From Sporolactobacillus sp. Y61 (GTDB taxonomy: Bacteria > Bacillota > Bacilli > Bacillales > Sporolactobacillaceae), in NCBI RefSeq assembly GCF_040529185.1, contig NZ_CP159510.1, forward strand, positions 2,232,001-2,296,000: a stretch of DNA of 64,000 nucleotides, in the 5' to 3' direction. The notes beneath the pieces are model-generated. The model had not been told where the DNA came from. It did no database searches and saw nothing but the letters and a program-made list of their open reading frames with translations. The number at the start of each line of letters is the position of its first letter. Within the stretch, counting starts at the first letter, position 1. This document shows, one piece after another, positions 34,546 to 42,594 of this stretch. Position numbers and translations under genes: made by a program.

Positions 34546-36111
34546 ATGTTATTGGTTGAAGCAAAAAATGTATCTTTTTCATATGGTGACAAACTGATTT
34601 ACAGAAAAATGAATTTCAGGCTGCTCGAGGGCGAACATATTGCGCTCGTCGGCAGAAACGGGGCGGGTAAGTCAACTTTCCTGAAATTACTGACAGGGCA
34701 GCTGCTTGCTGACGGCGGCAGCATTGAAAAAAGGCGCAATCTGCATATTGGGCTGATTGAACAACATCTTCATTTTCGAAAGCATCATACGATTTATACC
34801 TTTATGAAAAGTGCCTTTCAGGATCTTCTGAATGCCGAATCACGGATGAATGAACTGACTATGAAAATGCAGCAGCCGGATGTTGATCCGGCGTGGATTG
34901 ATGAATACGGCAGACTTCAGGATAAGCTGCTGGCTCATGACTTTTACACCATTGACGCCAGAATCAGTGAAATGGCTGAGGGTCTCGGACTGTCGGCCCT
35001 GGGTATGGATACCCCTGTCAATCGGATGAGTGGCGGTCAGCTGACAAAACTTTGCCTGGCCAGGCTATTGCTTGAAGCGCCTGAGATGTTATTGCTTGAT
35101 GAACCGACTAATTATCTTGATGTGGCACATATTAACTGGCTGACAGACTATCTGAGAGATTATCCGCATGCGTTTATCGTTGTTTCGCATGATACAGCTT
35201 TCTTGAACCGTATCGCAAATGTCGTTTATCATCTTGAAAATCATGAACTGATACGCTACGTCGGTAATTACAACTCTTTTATGAAACAGCATGAACTGCG
35301 TCAGGAACAGCTGGAGATCGCTTATCGACAGCAGCAGCGAAATATAAAGAAACTCGAAACGTATATCCAGAAAAATAAGGTGCGGACTGCTACCGCGCGG
35401 CAGGCAAAAAGTCGTGAAAAACAGCTGGATAAAATAGAGCGCATGGATCCTCCTGCGACCGTTCGAAAGCCTTCCTTCCATTTCAAAGTCGACAGACAGC
35501 CTGTGCGGACGATCTTTGCCGCTAAAAGACTAACGGCAGGATATGATCATCCGCTCCTTCCTCCTGTAGATGCGGAGATCATTCGCGGGGAAAAGATCGC
35601 ACTGGTCGGTCATAACGGGATTGGTAAAACGACTTTTTTAAAAACACTGCTTGGTTTGATCCCGCCATTGTCCGGCAGAGTGGTTACGGGGGATCGGGTG
35701 ATGCCTGGTTATTTTGCACAGCTTTCTGCACCTCCGGATCTGACGCCACTTGAATGGATGAAAGAACAGTTTCCCCGTCTGGAAGAAAAAGTGATTCGTC
35801 AGCATCTGGCACAGTGCGGGGTTTATGCCGAACATATGCGTCAGCCGATGAACACGTTAAGCGGGGGCGAGGAAACCAAAGTGAGAATTGGGCAGCTGAT
35901 GCTCCTGAAAAGCAATGTCCTTATTTTTGACGAGCCGACGAATCATCTGGACGTCGATGCGAAGGAAGCATTAAGTGAAGCATTGGAGAAATATACCGGG
36001 ACTGTTCTTGTCGTCAGCCATGAAAGCAGCTTTTTCAAAAGATGGGTGACAAAAGTCTGGAATATTGAAGACTGGTCATCACAAAGCAGGGCGGATCATG
36101 TACGGGGATAA
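34546..36111 (+). CDS. ABC-F family ATPase (YkpA/YbiT-like)
   Basis: 521 residues, two ABC domains and no membrane span. Domain 1 has Walker A GRNGAGKST, signature MSGGQLTKL and Walker B MLLLDEPTNYLD; domain 2 has GHNGIGKTT, LSGGEETKV and VLIFDEPTNHLD. The linker (about residues 235-305, EIAYRQQQRNIKKLETYIQK) is the basic helical P-site-tRNA-interacting region of ABC-F proteins. It acts on ribosomes, either as a translation factor or as an antibiotic-protection protein. Sequence details look more like the housekeeping YkpA/YbiT group, yet it has a leader with uORF and terminator as resistance members do. ATG 34546 follows AAAGGGGAAG. Confidence 0.9.
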   Translation: MLLVEAKNVSFSYGDKLIYRKMNFRLLEGEHIALVGRNGAGKSTFLKLLTGQLLADGGSIEKRRNLHIGLIEQHLHFRKHHTIYTFMKSAFQDLLNAESRMNELTMKMQQPDVDPAWIDEYGRLQDKLLAHDFYTIDARISEMAEGLGLSALGMDTPVNRMSGGQLTKLCLARLLLEAPEMLLLDEPTNYLDVAHINWLTDYLRDYPHAFIVVSHDTAFLNRIANVVYHLENHELIRYVGNYNSFMKQHELRQEQLEIAYRQQQRNIKKLETYIQKNKVRTATARQAKSREKQLDKIERMDPPATVRKPSFHFKVDRQPVRTIFAAKRLTAGYDHPLLPPVDAEIIRGEKIALVGHNGIGKTTFLKTLLGLIPPLSGRVVTGDRVMPGYFAQLSAPPDLTPLEWMKEQFPRLEEKVIRQHLAQCGVYAEHMRQPMNTLSGGEETKVRIGQLMLLKSNVLIFDEPTNHLDVDAKEALSEALEKYTGTVLVVSHESSFFKRWVTKVWNIEDWSSQSRADHVRG

Positions 36112-36205
36112 GAATATCCGCCTGATGAATGGACAGGTGCCGCGCCTCCGAAATACGCCAGTTCATAATATATGGGAGAAGTACAATGCGTGAGGGGGTA
36201 ATCCA

Positions 36206-36451
36206 TTGTCTTATGACGCTCTGCATGAGAGATGTAGAGGTTTACTCAATCAGTGTGTCGAGATTCGCTGCCATGATGGGTCGGTTCATCGTGGGACGCT
36301 GAATCATGTTGACGGGCAATTTGCCTATTTGACACCTGAAGAGGATATTGGTCATGACGGACCCGGTTTGTTTTTATGGGGCTGGGGCTGGGGTGTTCCT
36401 GTTGCTCTGGCTTCGATCGCTGCAATATTCGCACTTGGTTTTCTGTGGTAA
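36206..36451 (+). CDS. Small barrel-domain protein with hydrophobic C-terminus
   Basis: 81 residues from TTG 36206 behind GAGGGGGT. Residues 10-44 (GLLNQCVEIRCHDGSVHRGT, then LNHVDGQFAYLTP) align with the N-terminal barrel of the protein encoded at 33268-33615. The C-terminus is a GWGWG turn plus one membrane span (VPVALASIAAIFALGFLW). It is probably a member of a spore-associated DUF2642-like group, but this is inference. A CATAATATA element lies 34 bases before the start and fits the sigma-K -10 pattern without a good -35. Confidence 0.62.
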   Translation: MSYDALHERCRGLLNQCVEIRCHDGSVHRGTLNHVDGQFAYLTPEEDIGHDGPGLFLWGWGWGVPVALASIAAIFALGFLW

Positions 36452-36470
36452 TTCATCATTCAGGTATAAA

Positions 36471-36500
36471 AAGAGGCCTTTAATGGGAAGGCCTCTTTTT
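36471..36500 (+). terminator. Terminator
   Basis: AAGAGGCCTT/AAGGCCTCTT perfect 10-bp stem with a T-tail. Confidence 0.88.
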
Positions 36501-36616
36501 CGTATTCAAAGGGAAATCGGTGTTGATCTCTGTTTTTTCAATGAAAAAGTTGTTATGCTGGTATTAAGAAATTTATTATAGAATGAGATACAGGTGAAAA
36601 TCAGAGGGTGGCAAAA

Positions 36617-37069
36617 ATGAATAAGAATGAAGCACTTAACCTGTTAAAAACAAAGGGTTTTAAACATACAGATAAACGTGAAGATATCCTGGATCTGTTT
36701 GAAAGTAAAACGGGCTATCTATCCGCTAAAGATATTCAGAACGCCCTGAAAGATAATTATCCGGGATTGAGCTTTGATACCATTTATCGTAATCTTTCAT
36801 TGTTCAGAGATCTGCTGATTCTGGAGGAAACAGAACTTGACGGCGAGAAAGTTTTTCAGTTCCATTGTTCGGAGCATCATCACCATCATCTGATCTGTCT
36901 TCGCTGCGGTAAAACGAAAACCATCGAGGTCTGCCCGATGCGGGACCTTTCGACACTAGATCCTGAATTCAAAGTGACCGGTCATAAATTTGAAATTTAC
37001 GGGTACTGTAAAAGCTGTCAGGCAGAAATGAAACGTTCGAATCAGAAGGAGCCGGAGGAGCAGGTTTAG
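36617..37069 (+). CDS. zur: Zinc uptake regulator, Fur family
   Basis: 150 residues from ATG 36617 (GAGGGTGG upstream; GTG 36608 is the alternative). The start MNKNEALNLLKTKGFKHTDK and the segment YPGLSFDTIYRNLSLF, the DNA-binding helix, closely follow B. subtilis Zur. Metal ligands include the His-rich CSEHHHHHLICLRCGK, two CxxC pairs (CLRC and CKSC) that hold structural zinc, and GHKFEIYGYC. It represses zinc-uptake genes when zinc is sufficient. PerR and Fur paralogues have different N-termini. It converges on the next gene, overlapping by four bases. Confidence 0.92.
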   Translation: MNKNEALNLLKTKGFKHTDKREDILDLFESKTGYLSAKDIQNALKDNYPGLSFDTIYRNLSLFRDLLILEETELDGEKVFQFHCSEHHHHHLICLRCGKTKTIEVCPMRDLSTLDPEFKVTGHKFEIYGYCKSCQAEMKRSNQKEPEEQV

Positions 37070-37503
37070 AGCCGAATATCGATAACTGCAACACCTGATG
37101 CCTGATTTTTCCACATCAAGTCTTCAACAGCATCCTGCAACCTGTCTTCGCACGAGATGAGCAGAAGTATTTTTGAAACCGGTTCTTTGTGCCTCCTGAA
37201 TTTTGTATAGATATAATCAACGAAGAGACCACCGACAAAACCAATCAGACTTGCGCTGATTCCCCAGAGGATCGGACCAGGGTACAATCTGTAACCGAGA
37301 CATACCCCGATTACGCCGGCCACTGTACCTGAAACAAACCCTAAATCCACATAACTTTTACCATCATACAGTTTGGAATGACCGGGCGGATGTTTCAGAG
37401 GAACAGCACCTATATTTTCAAACCCGTGTTCCATGTTTTTCAGGGAAGTCAAAGCAATCTCAACAAATATAGAATGTTCAAACATGGCCAGTATGATTTT
37501 CAA
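37066..37503 (-). CDS. Hypothetical membrane protein
   Basis: 145 residues from TTG 37503, overlapping the stop of the upstream gene (TTGA). Two hydrophobic, Gly-rich spans lie at about residues 54-92 (GFVSGTVAGVIGVCLGYRLY and ILWGISASLIGFVGGLFVDY), flanked by soluble ends; the C-terminus (ILLLISCEDRLQDAVEDLM) is amphipathic and resembles a small alpha/beta sensory fold. The family is not recognised. The ribosome binding site is poor, consistent with coupling to the upstream membrane gene. A start at ATG 37485 is possible. Confidence 0.6.
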   Translation of the reverse strand: MKIILAMFEHSIFVEIALTSLKNMEHGFENIGAVPLKHPPGHSKLYDGKSYVDLGFVSGTVAGVIGVCLGYRLYPGPILWGISASLIGFVGGLFVDYIYTKFRRHKEPVSKILLLISCEDRLQDAVEDLMWKNQASGVAVIDIRL

Positions 37504-38267
37504 GGATACATCCTGCCCTTCTTATACAGGAAACGCCAGTCCGGCGACCAGTTGTCCTTCAGATAATCATCCAGTTCCTTATCAAAGAGCCGGTTGGAGG
37601 CAATCGTGGAGGTATAGGCATCAAAGGCGGATCCGAAAATGAGTGAGGGAAAAAACAGAATCCATTCCATATCAACGACCTGCGTAGATTCAGTCACGCA
37701 GCCCTTCATCAGGAGTACCAGTCCCTGCAGGTCGTGCGAAAAATAAGTAATGACTAATGTCCAGAGCAGGAGAGAGAAAGCCGTCAATGTACGACGGGCA
37801 TATAGCTGGCCCAGACCGGGAAACAGGAGAGACCACGCCGCTGAAATCCAGGGGATCCGCTTATCCAGATAACAGATCTCAAAGTCATTCATATCAAATA
37901 CTTTCATCCGGACAGGCTCCGGATCAACCAGACAGGTCAGTTTATTCATGTCAACTGCTGAGCGGTAGCTGTCCCAGATGCAAAAGGAGTAAAAAGGCAG
38001 GTAGATAATCGACCATCTGGGGTCAAGCACGAGTCCGGCATCTTCAAATGCTCCTGTGAATGTATACATCATAGCCAGGTTTAATCTGGAAAAGACATTG
38101 ATGAGAATTTCGCACAAAAACAGAATATTGCCCTTTAAATGCATGTTCAGAAGCATATGTCCAAAACCCGGGAAGGCTGCCGACCACCAGGCGATCACAA
38201 TGGGATTGCGTCTATAGATCTGTACGGTTCCAAAACAACTCAGATAAGCTTTATTACGTCGAGTCAT
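37500..38267 (-). CDS. Membrane protein with two TM2-like repeats
   Basis: 255 residues from ATG 38267, behind AAAGGA. The protein contains two similar units: IVIAWWSAAFPGFGHMLLNM near residue 25 and WISAAWSLLFPGLGQLYARR near residue 140. Each has the PGxG(Q/H) turn and following span of TM2 domains, suggesting an internal duplication. Four or more membrane spans are predicted. It is coupled to the downstream membrane protein (TTGA overlap), so the two may act together. Function unknown. Confidence 0.65.
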   Translation of the reverse strand: MTRRNKAYLSCFGTVQIYRRNPIVIAWWSAAFPGFGHMLLNMHLKGNILFLCEILINVFSRLNLAMMYTFTGAFEDAGLVLDPRWSIIYLPFYSFCIWDSYRSAVDMNKLTCLVDPEPVRMKVFDMNDFEICYLDKRIPWISAAWSLLFPGLGQLYARRTLTAFSLLLWTLVITYFSHDLQGLVLLMKGCVTESTQVVDMEWILFFPSLIFGSAFDAYTSTIASNRLFDKELDDYLKDNWSPDWRFLYKKGRMYP

Positions 38268-38306
38268 CCATTTTCCTTTCAACATCAATACATACACCGG
38301 ATTCAT

Positions 38307-38595
38307 ATTTCTGGAGTCATGTTATTGTTCTGCAGGAATAAAATTAATATTCACAGACAGAGTAAAGGTGATCTCAGACGGGTCAGAGCGAAGAAGTTAA
38401 TCACATTCTCAAGTACCATCTGAATATTGATCTGCTGTTCAGAAATATCTTGTTATCTATGTAAAAACACGTTAATATTAATTTCATAGAACTTCTCCGA
38501 TCGGTTTGTTATCGATATAAACCCGGATCATAAAGTCGTTCCCGTCCTGTGGAAACGGCTTTATGTCTGATTGATGAATAGAGGGGACGATGGTT
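38307..38595. promoter_or_regulatory. Intergenic region with leader hairpin before ykfA
   Basis: 289 bases between divergent genes, AT-rich at first. At 38529-38565 a hairpin pairs CATAAAG-TCGTT with AAACGGCTTTATG (one G-U), loop CCCGTCCTGTGG, 30 bases before the ykfA start. It has no T-run, so it is probably a leader structure or operator. Confidence 0.4.
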
Positions 38596-39513
38596 ATGAT
38601 CTTACCGACTCACCTGGACGAAGGAGACACAATCGGTATCATCAGTCCGGCAGGTCCTCCTGATCCTGAGAATCTGGAAAGAGCGCTCGGCTGGCTGCGT
38701 GAGCTCGGATTCAAGGTACTTCTCGGGAAACATACAGGTGAAACACTGGGCTACCTGGCAGGTCCTGACGAGCATCGGTTAAGTGATCTGCATGAAATGT
38801 TTGCCAATGACCGCTGTAAAGCGATTATCTGTTCACGCGGCGGTTATGGAACAGCCCGCTTTGCTGACCGGATTGATTATCAGCTGATTCGTTCTCATCC
38901 GAAAATTTTCTGGGGTTACAGTGATATTACCTTTCTTCATACAGCGATCAGGCAGAATACCGGGCTGGTGACTTTTCACGGTCCCATGCTTGCATCGGAT
39001 CTGGGACTGGAAAATGTACCCTTACTTTCCAGACAGTTGTTCTCACAGCTGTTCGAACCGGCTACGCTAAGATATGATGAATCTGTATCGCCTCTTCAAA
39101 CCCTTTGCTGCGGAAGCACGGAAGGGGAGCTGGTCGGTGGTAATCTGTCTCTGTTGGTGAGTTCGCTGGGGACACCTTTTGAAATTGACACGAGAAATAA
39201 AATTCTTTTGATAGAAGATACGGGGGAAGCCCCTTATCGTGTTGATGGTATGCTTAATCAGCTGCGTCTTTCGGGTAAACTGGCACAGGCTGCCGGCTTT
39301 ATTGTTGGAAATTTCCGGATCGAGACATCTGATGAACAGGAATCTGTCTCCATTGAAGAGGTGATCAGCAGCTATCTTTTACCTCTTGACAAACCGGCTT
39401 TAGGTGGTTTCCTGATTGGCCACTGCCAGCCCCACTTTGCTGTGCCACTGGGTACAGGAGCCTTACTTGACGCAGACAGAAAGCAGCTGTGGATTCAACC
39501 GGGTGTGAAATAA
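38596..39513 (+). CDS. ykfA: Muramoyltetrapeptide LD-carboxypeptidase (LdcA/MccF family)
   Basis: 305 residues from ATG 38596, behind GAGGGG. The S66 peptidase pattern is clear: GIISPAGPPDPENLERAL at the start, SRGGYGTARFADRID, and the nucleophile Ser in FWGYSDITFLH; the C-terminal Glu/His partners lie in LLIEDTGEAPYRVD and GGFLIGHCQPH. The enzyme removes the terminal D-Ala of murein tetrapeptides; MccF-type relatives confer microcin C immunity. Because ykfB and ykfC homologues follow, the recycling role is preferred. It lies 17 bases upstream of ykfB. Confidence 0.9.
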   Translation: MILPTHLDEGDTIGIISPAGPPDPENLERALGWLRELGFKVLLGKHTGETLGYLAGPDEHRLSDLHEMFANDRCKAIICSRGGYGTARFADRIDYQLIRSHPKIFWGYSDITFLHTAIRQNTGLVTFHGPMLASDLGLENVPLLSRQLFSQLFEPATLRYDESVSPLQTLCCGSTEGELVGGNLSLLVSSLGTPFEIDTRNKILLIEDTGEAPYRVDGMLNQLRLSGKLAQAAGFIVGNFRIETSDEQESVSIEEVISSYLLPLDKPALGGFLIGHCQPHFAVPLGTGALLDADRKQLWIQPGVK

Positions 39514-39530
39514 GTGAACAGAGGGATAAC

Positions 39531-40613
39531 ATGAAAATCGTTGATATTCATACCAGAAAATTAACCGTTCCACTGATCAAGCCCTTTAAAACGGCACTGA
39601 GAACCGTCTCGACAGCAGAAAGTATCATTGTATTTGTTACCTGTGATGACGGCACCGTCGGTTTTGGTGAGGCACCTCCCACGCATGTGATCACAGGAGA
39701 CAGCCTTGAAAGCATAGATTATGCCATTATGCAGGTTATCCGCCCACAACTCATCGGCCTTTCCATTGAACATCGGGAACGGATCAGCGACATTCTGGAA
39801 AAAGCGATGGTACATAATACAAGCGCAAAAGCGGCTCTTGACATTGCGGTTTTCGACTGTCTCGGTAAACTTGCCGGCATGCCGCTTTATCAGCTGCTCG
39901 GGGGTTATACGAATCGGATTGAAACAGATTATACGGTCAGCGTGAATCCGAAAGATGAGATGATACAGGATGCTCGGAATCTGGTCGATAAAGGGTTCAA
40001 TACGCTGAAAATTAAGGTGGGCAACGCAGCCACAGCGGCGGAGGATATAGAGCGGGTTACAGGTATCAGGAAAGCGGTCGGCAGCCATGTGAAATTACGC
40101 CTCGACGCCAATCAGGGCTGGACTGTCAAACAAGCCATTTCGGCGATCCGAAAAATGGAACGGATGGATCTCAATATTGAACTTGTCGAACAGCCGCTTC
40201 CTGCCTGGGACTTTGAAGGTATGAAACAGGTCACTGACAGCGTAGAAACGCCAATCATGGCTGATGAAAGTGTTTTTAGTCCAGGAGATGCTGCGCGGCT
40301 TCTGGCGATGCGCGGATGCGATATCATAAATATTAAATTAATGAAGGCCGGCGGGATAACAGGAGCGGAGAAAATCAACAATCTGGCAGAGGCATACGGT
40401 ATAAAATGCATGATCGGATGTATGATAGAATCCAAAGTGGCGGTTTCAGCAGCCTGTCATTTTGCAGCTGCTAAAAAGAATGTGACTCGCTGTGATGTGG
40501 ACGCTCCGATGATGTTTGCCTCAGATCCGGTCAACGGCGGCATCCGTGTCCGAAAGAACGAAATCTTCCTGCCGGATGCACCAGGGCTCGGCATCCATAA
40601 AGTGGTTTTCTAA
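39531..40613 (+). CDS. ykfB: L-Ala-D/L-Glu (dipeptide) epimerase, enolase superfamily
   Basis: 360 residues from ATG 39531 (GAGGGAT upstream). It epimerises the murein dipeptide L-Ala-D-Glu to L-Ala-L-Glu so it can be broken down. Enolase-superfamily residues: the KxK pair in TLKIKVGNA (about residue 160), the metal ligands Asp in LRLDANQGW, Glu in LVEQPLPAW and Asp in MADESVFS, and a Lys in INIKLMKAGG. MenC at 59996 is a second family member in the window, but it has different substrate loops. The gene is between ykfA and ykfC. Confidence 0.92.
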   Translation: MKIVDIHTRKLTVPLIKPFKTALRTVSTAESIIVFVTCDDGTVGFGEAPPTHVITGDSLESIDYAIMQVIRPQLIGLSIEHRERISDILEKAMVHNTSAKAALDIAVFDCLGKLAGMPLYQLLGGYTNRIETDYTVSVNPKDEMIQDARNLVDKGFNTLKIKVGNAATAAEDIERVTGIRKAVGSHVKLRLDANQGWTVKQAISAIRKMERMDLNIELVEQPLPAWDFEGMKQVTDSVETPIMADESVFSPGDAARLLAMRGCDIINIKLMKAGGITGAEKINNLAEAYGIKCMIGCMIESKVAVSAACHFAAAKKNVTRCDVDAPMMFASDPVNGGIRVRKNEIFLPDAPGLGIHKVVF

Positions 40614-40679
40614 AGATGAAGGCAATCGGGTTGCTGATTGCGCGGCTAATGTAAAAGAATAAGAGAGGAGGTGCCGGCA

Positions 40680-41579
40680 ATGGGAAGAAAATGGGTTTCC
40701 GTACCTGTAGCGACTGTATGGACGAATCCGGGGTCTGTAAGACCTGTTGATCAACACGCTTTCAGTGATATACCGGATTTATCCGCATGGCTCAGACAAA
40801 TGACAAACGAAGAGAAGATTGCATTATGCCGGGAAAAGCGTCTTCAGTCTCAGGTTCTGTTTGGAGATGAGGTCATTATTGATGAAACGCACGGAGACTG
40901 GGTAAAAGTTGTGGTTCCTTCCCAGAGTTCAGCGAAAGATAAGCGCGGTTATCCCGGCTGGATGCGACGGGCACATATTGCAGATACCCGGTATGATCCT
41001 GCAGGAATGGAAAGGGTGATGGTTCAGAGTAAATTCGCCCGGTTGTACCGGAAACGTGGTGAACCGGTGTTTGAACTCAGCTTTGGAACCTGTCTTCCGC
41101 TGGTCAGCGAGGACGACAGGGTCGTTAAGGTACTCAGCCCGGCTGGCGAGGGCTATATTCATCGCAATGCCGTTGCTTTTCCAGCCAGAAGGGCACCGCT
41201 TACCGGACATGAAATCGTTAAAAATGCGTTTAGATTCATGGATCTGCCCTACCTGTGGTCGGGAATGAGTGCCTATGGATATGATTGTTCCGGATTCAGT
41301 TATTCGATGCTGAGAGCTGCCGGATACCTGATTCCCCGCGATGCTGATGATCAGTCCAGGTATGGCCTGCCGATTCCAGAAGATGACATGCTTCCGGGAG
41401 ACTTGCTGTTTTTCGCCTATGAGGAAGGAAAAGGGTACGTTCATCACGTGGGTATCTATGCAGGCGACGGAAAAATGATCCATTCCCCGACCCCTGGTAA
41501 AATTGTCAGTCTGACGACACTTTCCGGCACCCTCTTGGAGAAAGAACTGTGTGCTGTCAGACGCTACTGGAAGGAATAA
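40680..41579 (+). CDS. ykfC: NlpC/P60 gamma-D-glutamyl-L-diamino acid endopeptidase
   Basis: 299 residues from ATG 40680, behind GAGGAGGTG. The N-terminal half holds two SH3b-like parts (VSVPVATVWTNPGSVRPVDQ, and RLYRKRGEPVFELSFG). The catalytic NlpC/P60 domain (about 185-299) has the nucleophile Cys in GYDCSGFSYSML and the His in GYVHHVGIYAGDG, with the third residue in KMIHSPTPGK. It cleaves murein peptides between D-Glu and the diamino acid. No signal peptide is present, so it acts on imported peptides in the cytoplasm. It fits YkfC in length and context. Confidence 0.92.
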   Translation: MGRKWVSVPVATVWTNPGSVRPVDQHAFSDIPDLSAWLRQMTNEEKIALCREKRLQSQVLFGDEVIIDETHGDWVKVVVPSQSSAKDKRGYPGWMRRAHIADTRYDPAGMERVMVQSKFARLYRKRGEPVFELSFGTCLPLVSEDDRVVKVLSPAGEGYIHRNAVAFPARRAPLTGHEIVKNAFRFMDLPYLWSGMSAYGYDCSGFSYSMLRAAGYLIPRDADDQSRYGLPIPEDDMLPGDLLFFAYEEGKGYVHHVGIYAGDGKMIHSPTPGKIVSLTTLSGTLLEKELCAVRRYWKE

Positions 41580-41617
41580 TGGTATCATCGACGCGTCAGT
41601 GAAGGAAGGGCAGACAC

Positions 41618-42415
41618 ATGAATCCGGATGAAGCATTTACACATGATTTATCAGCGCTTGTAAAACCTTTTGGTCATCATATAGCGGTCGAAGCAGTCGG
41701 TTCAACAGGTTTCCACTATGCTCATCATGCTGATGTTCCGATGTTGTCGGCCAGCCTGATTAAATTGCCGATTCTGTTGTATGCGGTTCACAGGTCGTTG
41801 TCGGATTCGGACTTTTTTGACCGAAAAGTGAGACTTCCTGATGAAAACAGAGTTGGCGGTTCGGGTGTCCTGCAGATCTTAAGCGGGCGGGACTGGTCGG
41901 TCCGAGATCTGCTTGCTCTGATGATCAATGTGTCGGATAATACGGCAACTAATCTCATGCTGGATCTATTAGGCATAGGTCCTGTTCAGACCTGGGCCAG
42001 ACAGCATGGGTTTATAGACTTACGGATTGAAAGGAAAATGATGGATACAGCTGCTGAAAACGCAGGAAAGAAAAATATGATCAGCGCTCACGATGCATGT
42101 CGCGCTATAGAATTTATTTTCCCTGAAGGACAACCTGTATCTGAAGAAATCGGGAACTGGTTTCTGCATCAGCAATTTCGCCATAAGCTCCCCGCGTTAT
42201 TTGATGAACTGCCTGATCCTGTAAAAGTCTATAATAAGACCGGTGAAATGGATGAAGTCGATCATGACGCAGCGTTTTTCACTTATCAGGGGCATGATCT
42301 GTATCTGGCTGTTCTTTCTGAAGGAGTAAAAGACAGACAGGCCATTCTGAATACAATTCAGACGATCGGACTCCGTGCACGGGATTATATCCTGAAAACA
42401 GCCATGCAGCATTGA
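41618..42415 (+). CDS. Class A beta-lactamase-fold serine hydrolase in the ykf cluster
   Basis: 265 residues. The penicillin-recognising fold motifs are SASLIKLP (SxxK, about residue 45), VSDNTATN (SDN) and KTGEMDEV (KTG-like). The omega-loop Glu166-type residue is not obvious. There is no signal peptide or lipobox, unusual for this group, which matches a cytoplasmic location with the three muropeptide-recycling enzymes. ATG 41618 follows GAAGGAAGGG. It could be a D,D-peptidase or amide/ester hydrolase acting on imported murein fragments, or a residual beta-lactamase; the context favours the former. Confidence 0.85.
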   Translation: MNPDEAFTHDLSALVKPFGHHIAVEAVGSTGFHYAHHADVPMLSASLIKLPILLYAVHRSLSDSDFFDRKVRLPDENRVGGSGVLQILSGRDWSVRDLLALMINVSDNTATNLMLDLLGIGPVQTWARQHGFIDLRIERKMMDTAAENAGKKNMISAHDACRAIEFIFPEGQPVSEEIGNWFLHQQFRHKLPALFDELPDPVKVYNKTGEMDEVDHDAAFFTYQGHDLYLAVLSEGVKDRQAILNTIQTIGLRARDYILKTAMQH

Positions 42416-42514
42416 TGGCTGCGATCCTGTTCACGCATGGACTGTTTGACAATCTTTGTCAGGGGTTCTAAAATGAACCTGAATTGTATGGATAATCGGA
42501 CACAAATAGAAAAA

Positions 42515-42547
42515 GCCTCTCGAATTCAAGGGAGGCCATTTTTTTAA
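42515..42547 (+). terminator. Terminator of the ykf cluster
   Basis: GCCTCTC/GGGAGGC-type stem (one mismatch) with an eight-base loop and a T-run (TTTTTTT). Confidence 0.75.
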
Positions 42548-42594
42548 GAAAGTCAAATTGAAACAGACAAATATCCGATATCGGAGGTTCTTAA

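Noticed and set aside
34262..34597. Frame of 111 codons over the ABC-F leader
   Set aside because: It crosses the terminator and the real ABC-F start; the short leader ORF explains the region better.
38307..38595. CcpA cre or CodY site before ykfA
   Set aside because: No match to TGWAANCGNTNWCA or AATTTTCNGAAAATT was good enough.
40929..41636. Antisense frame (235 codons) across ykfC
   Set aside because: Shadow of a conserved NlpC/P60 gene; no start signals.
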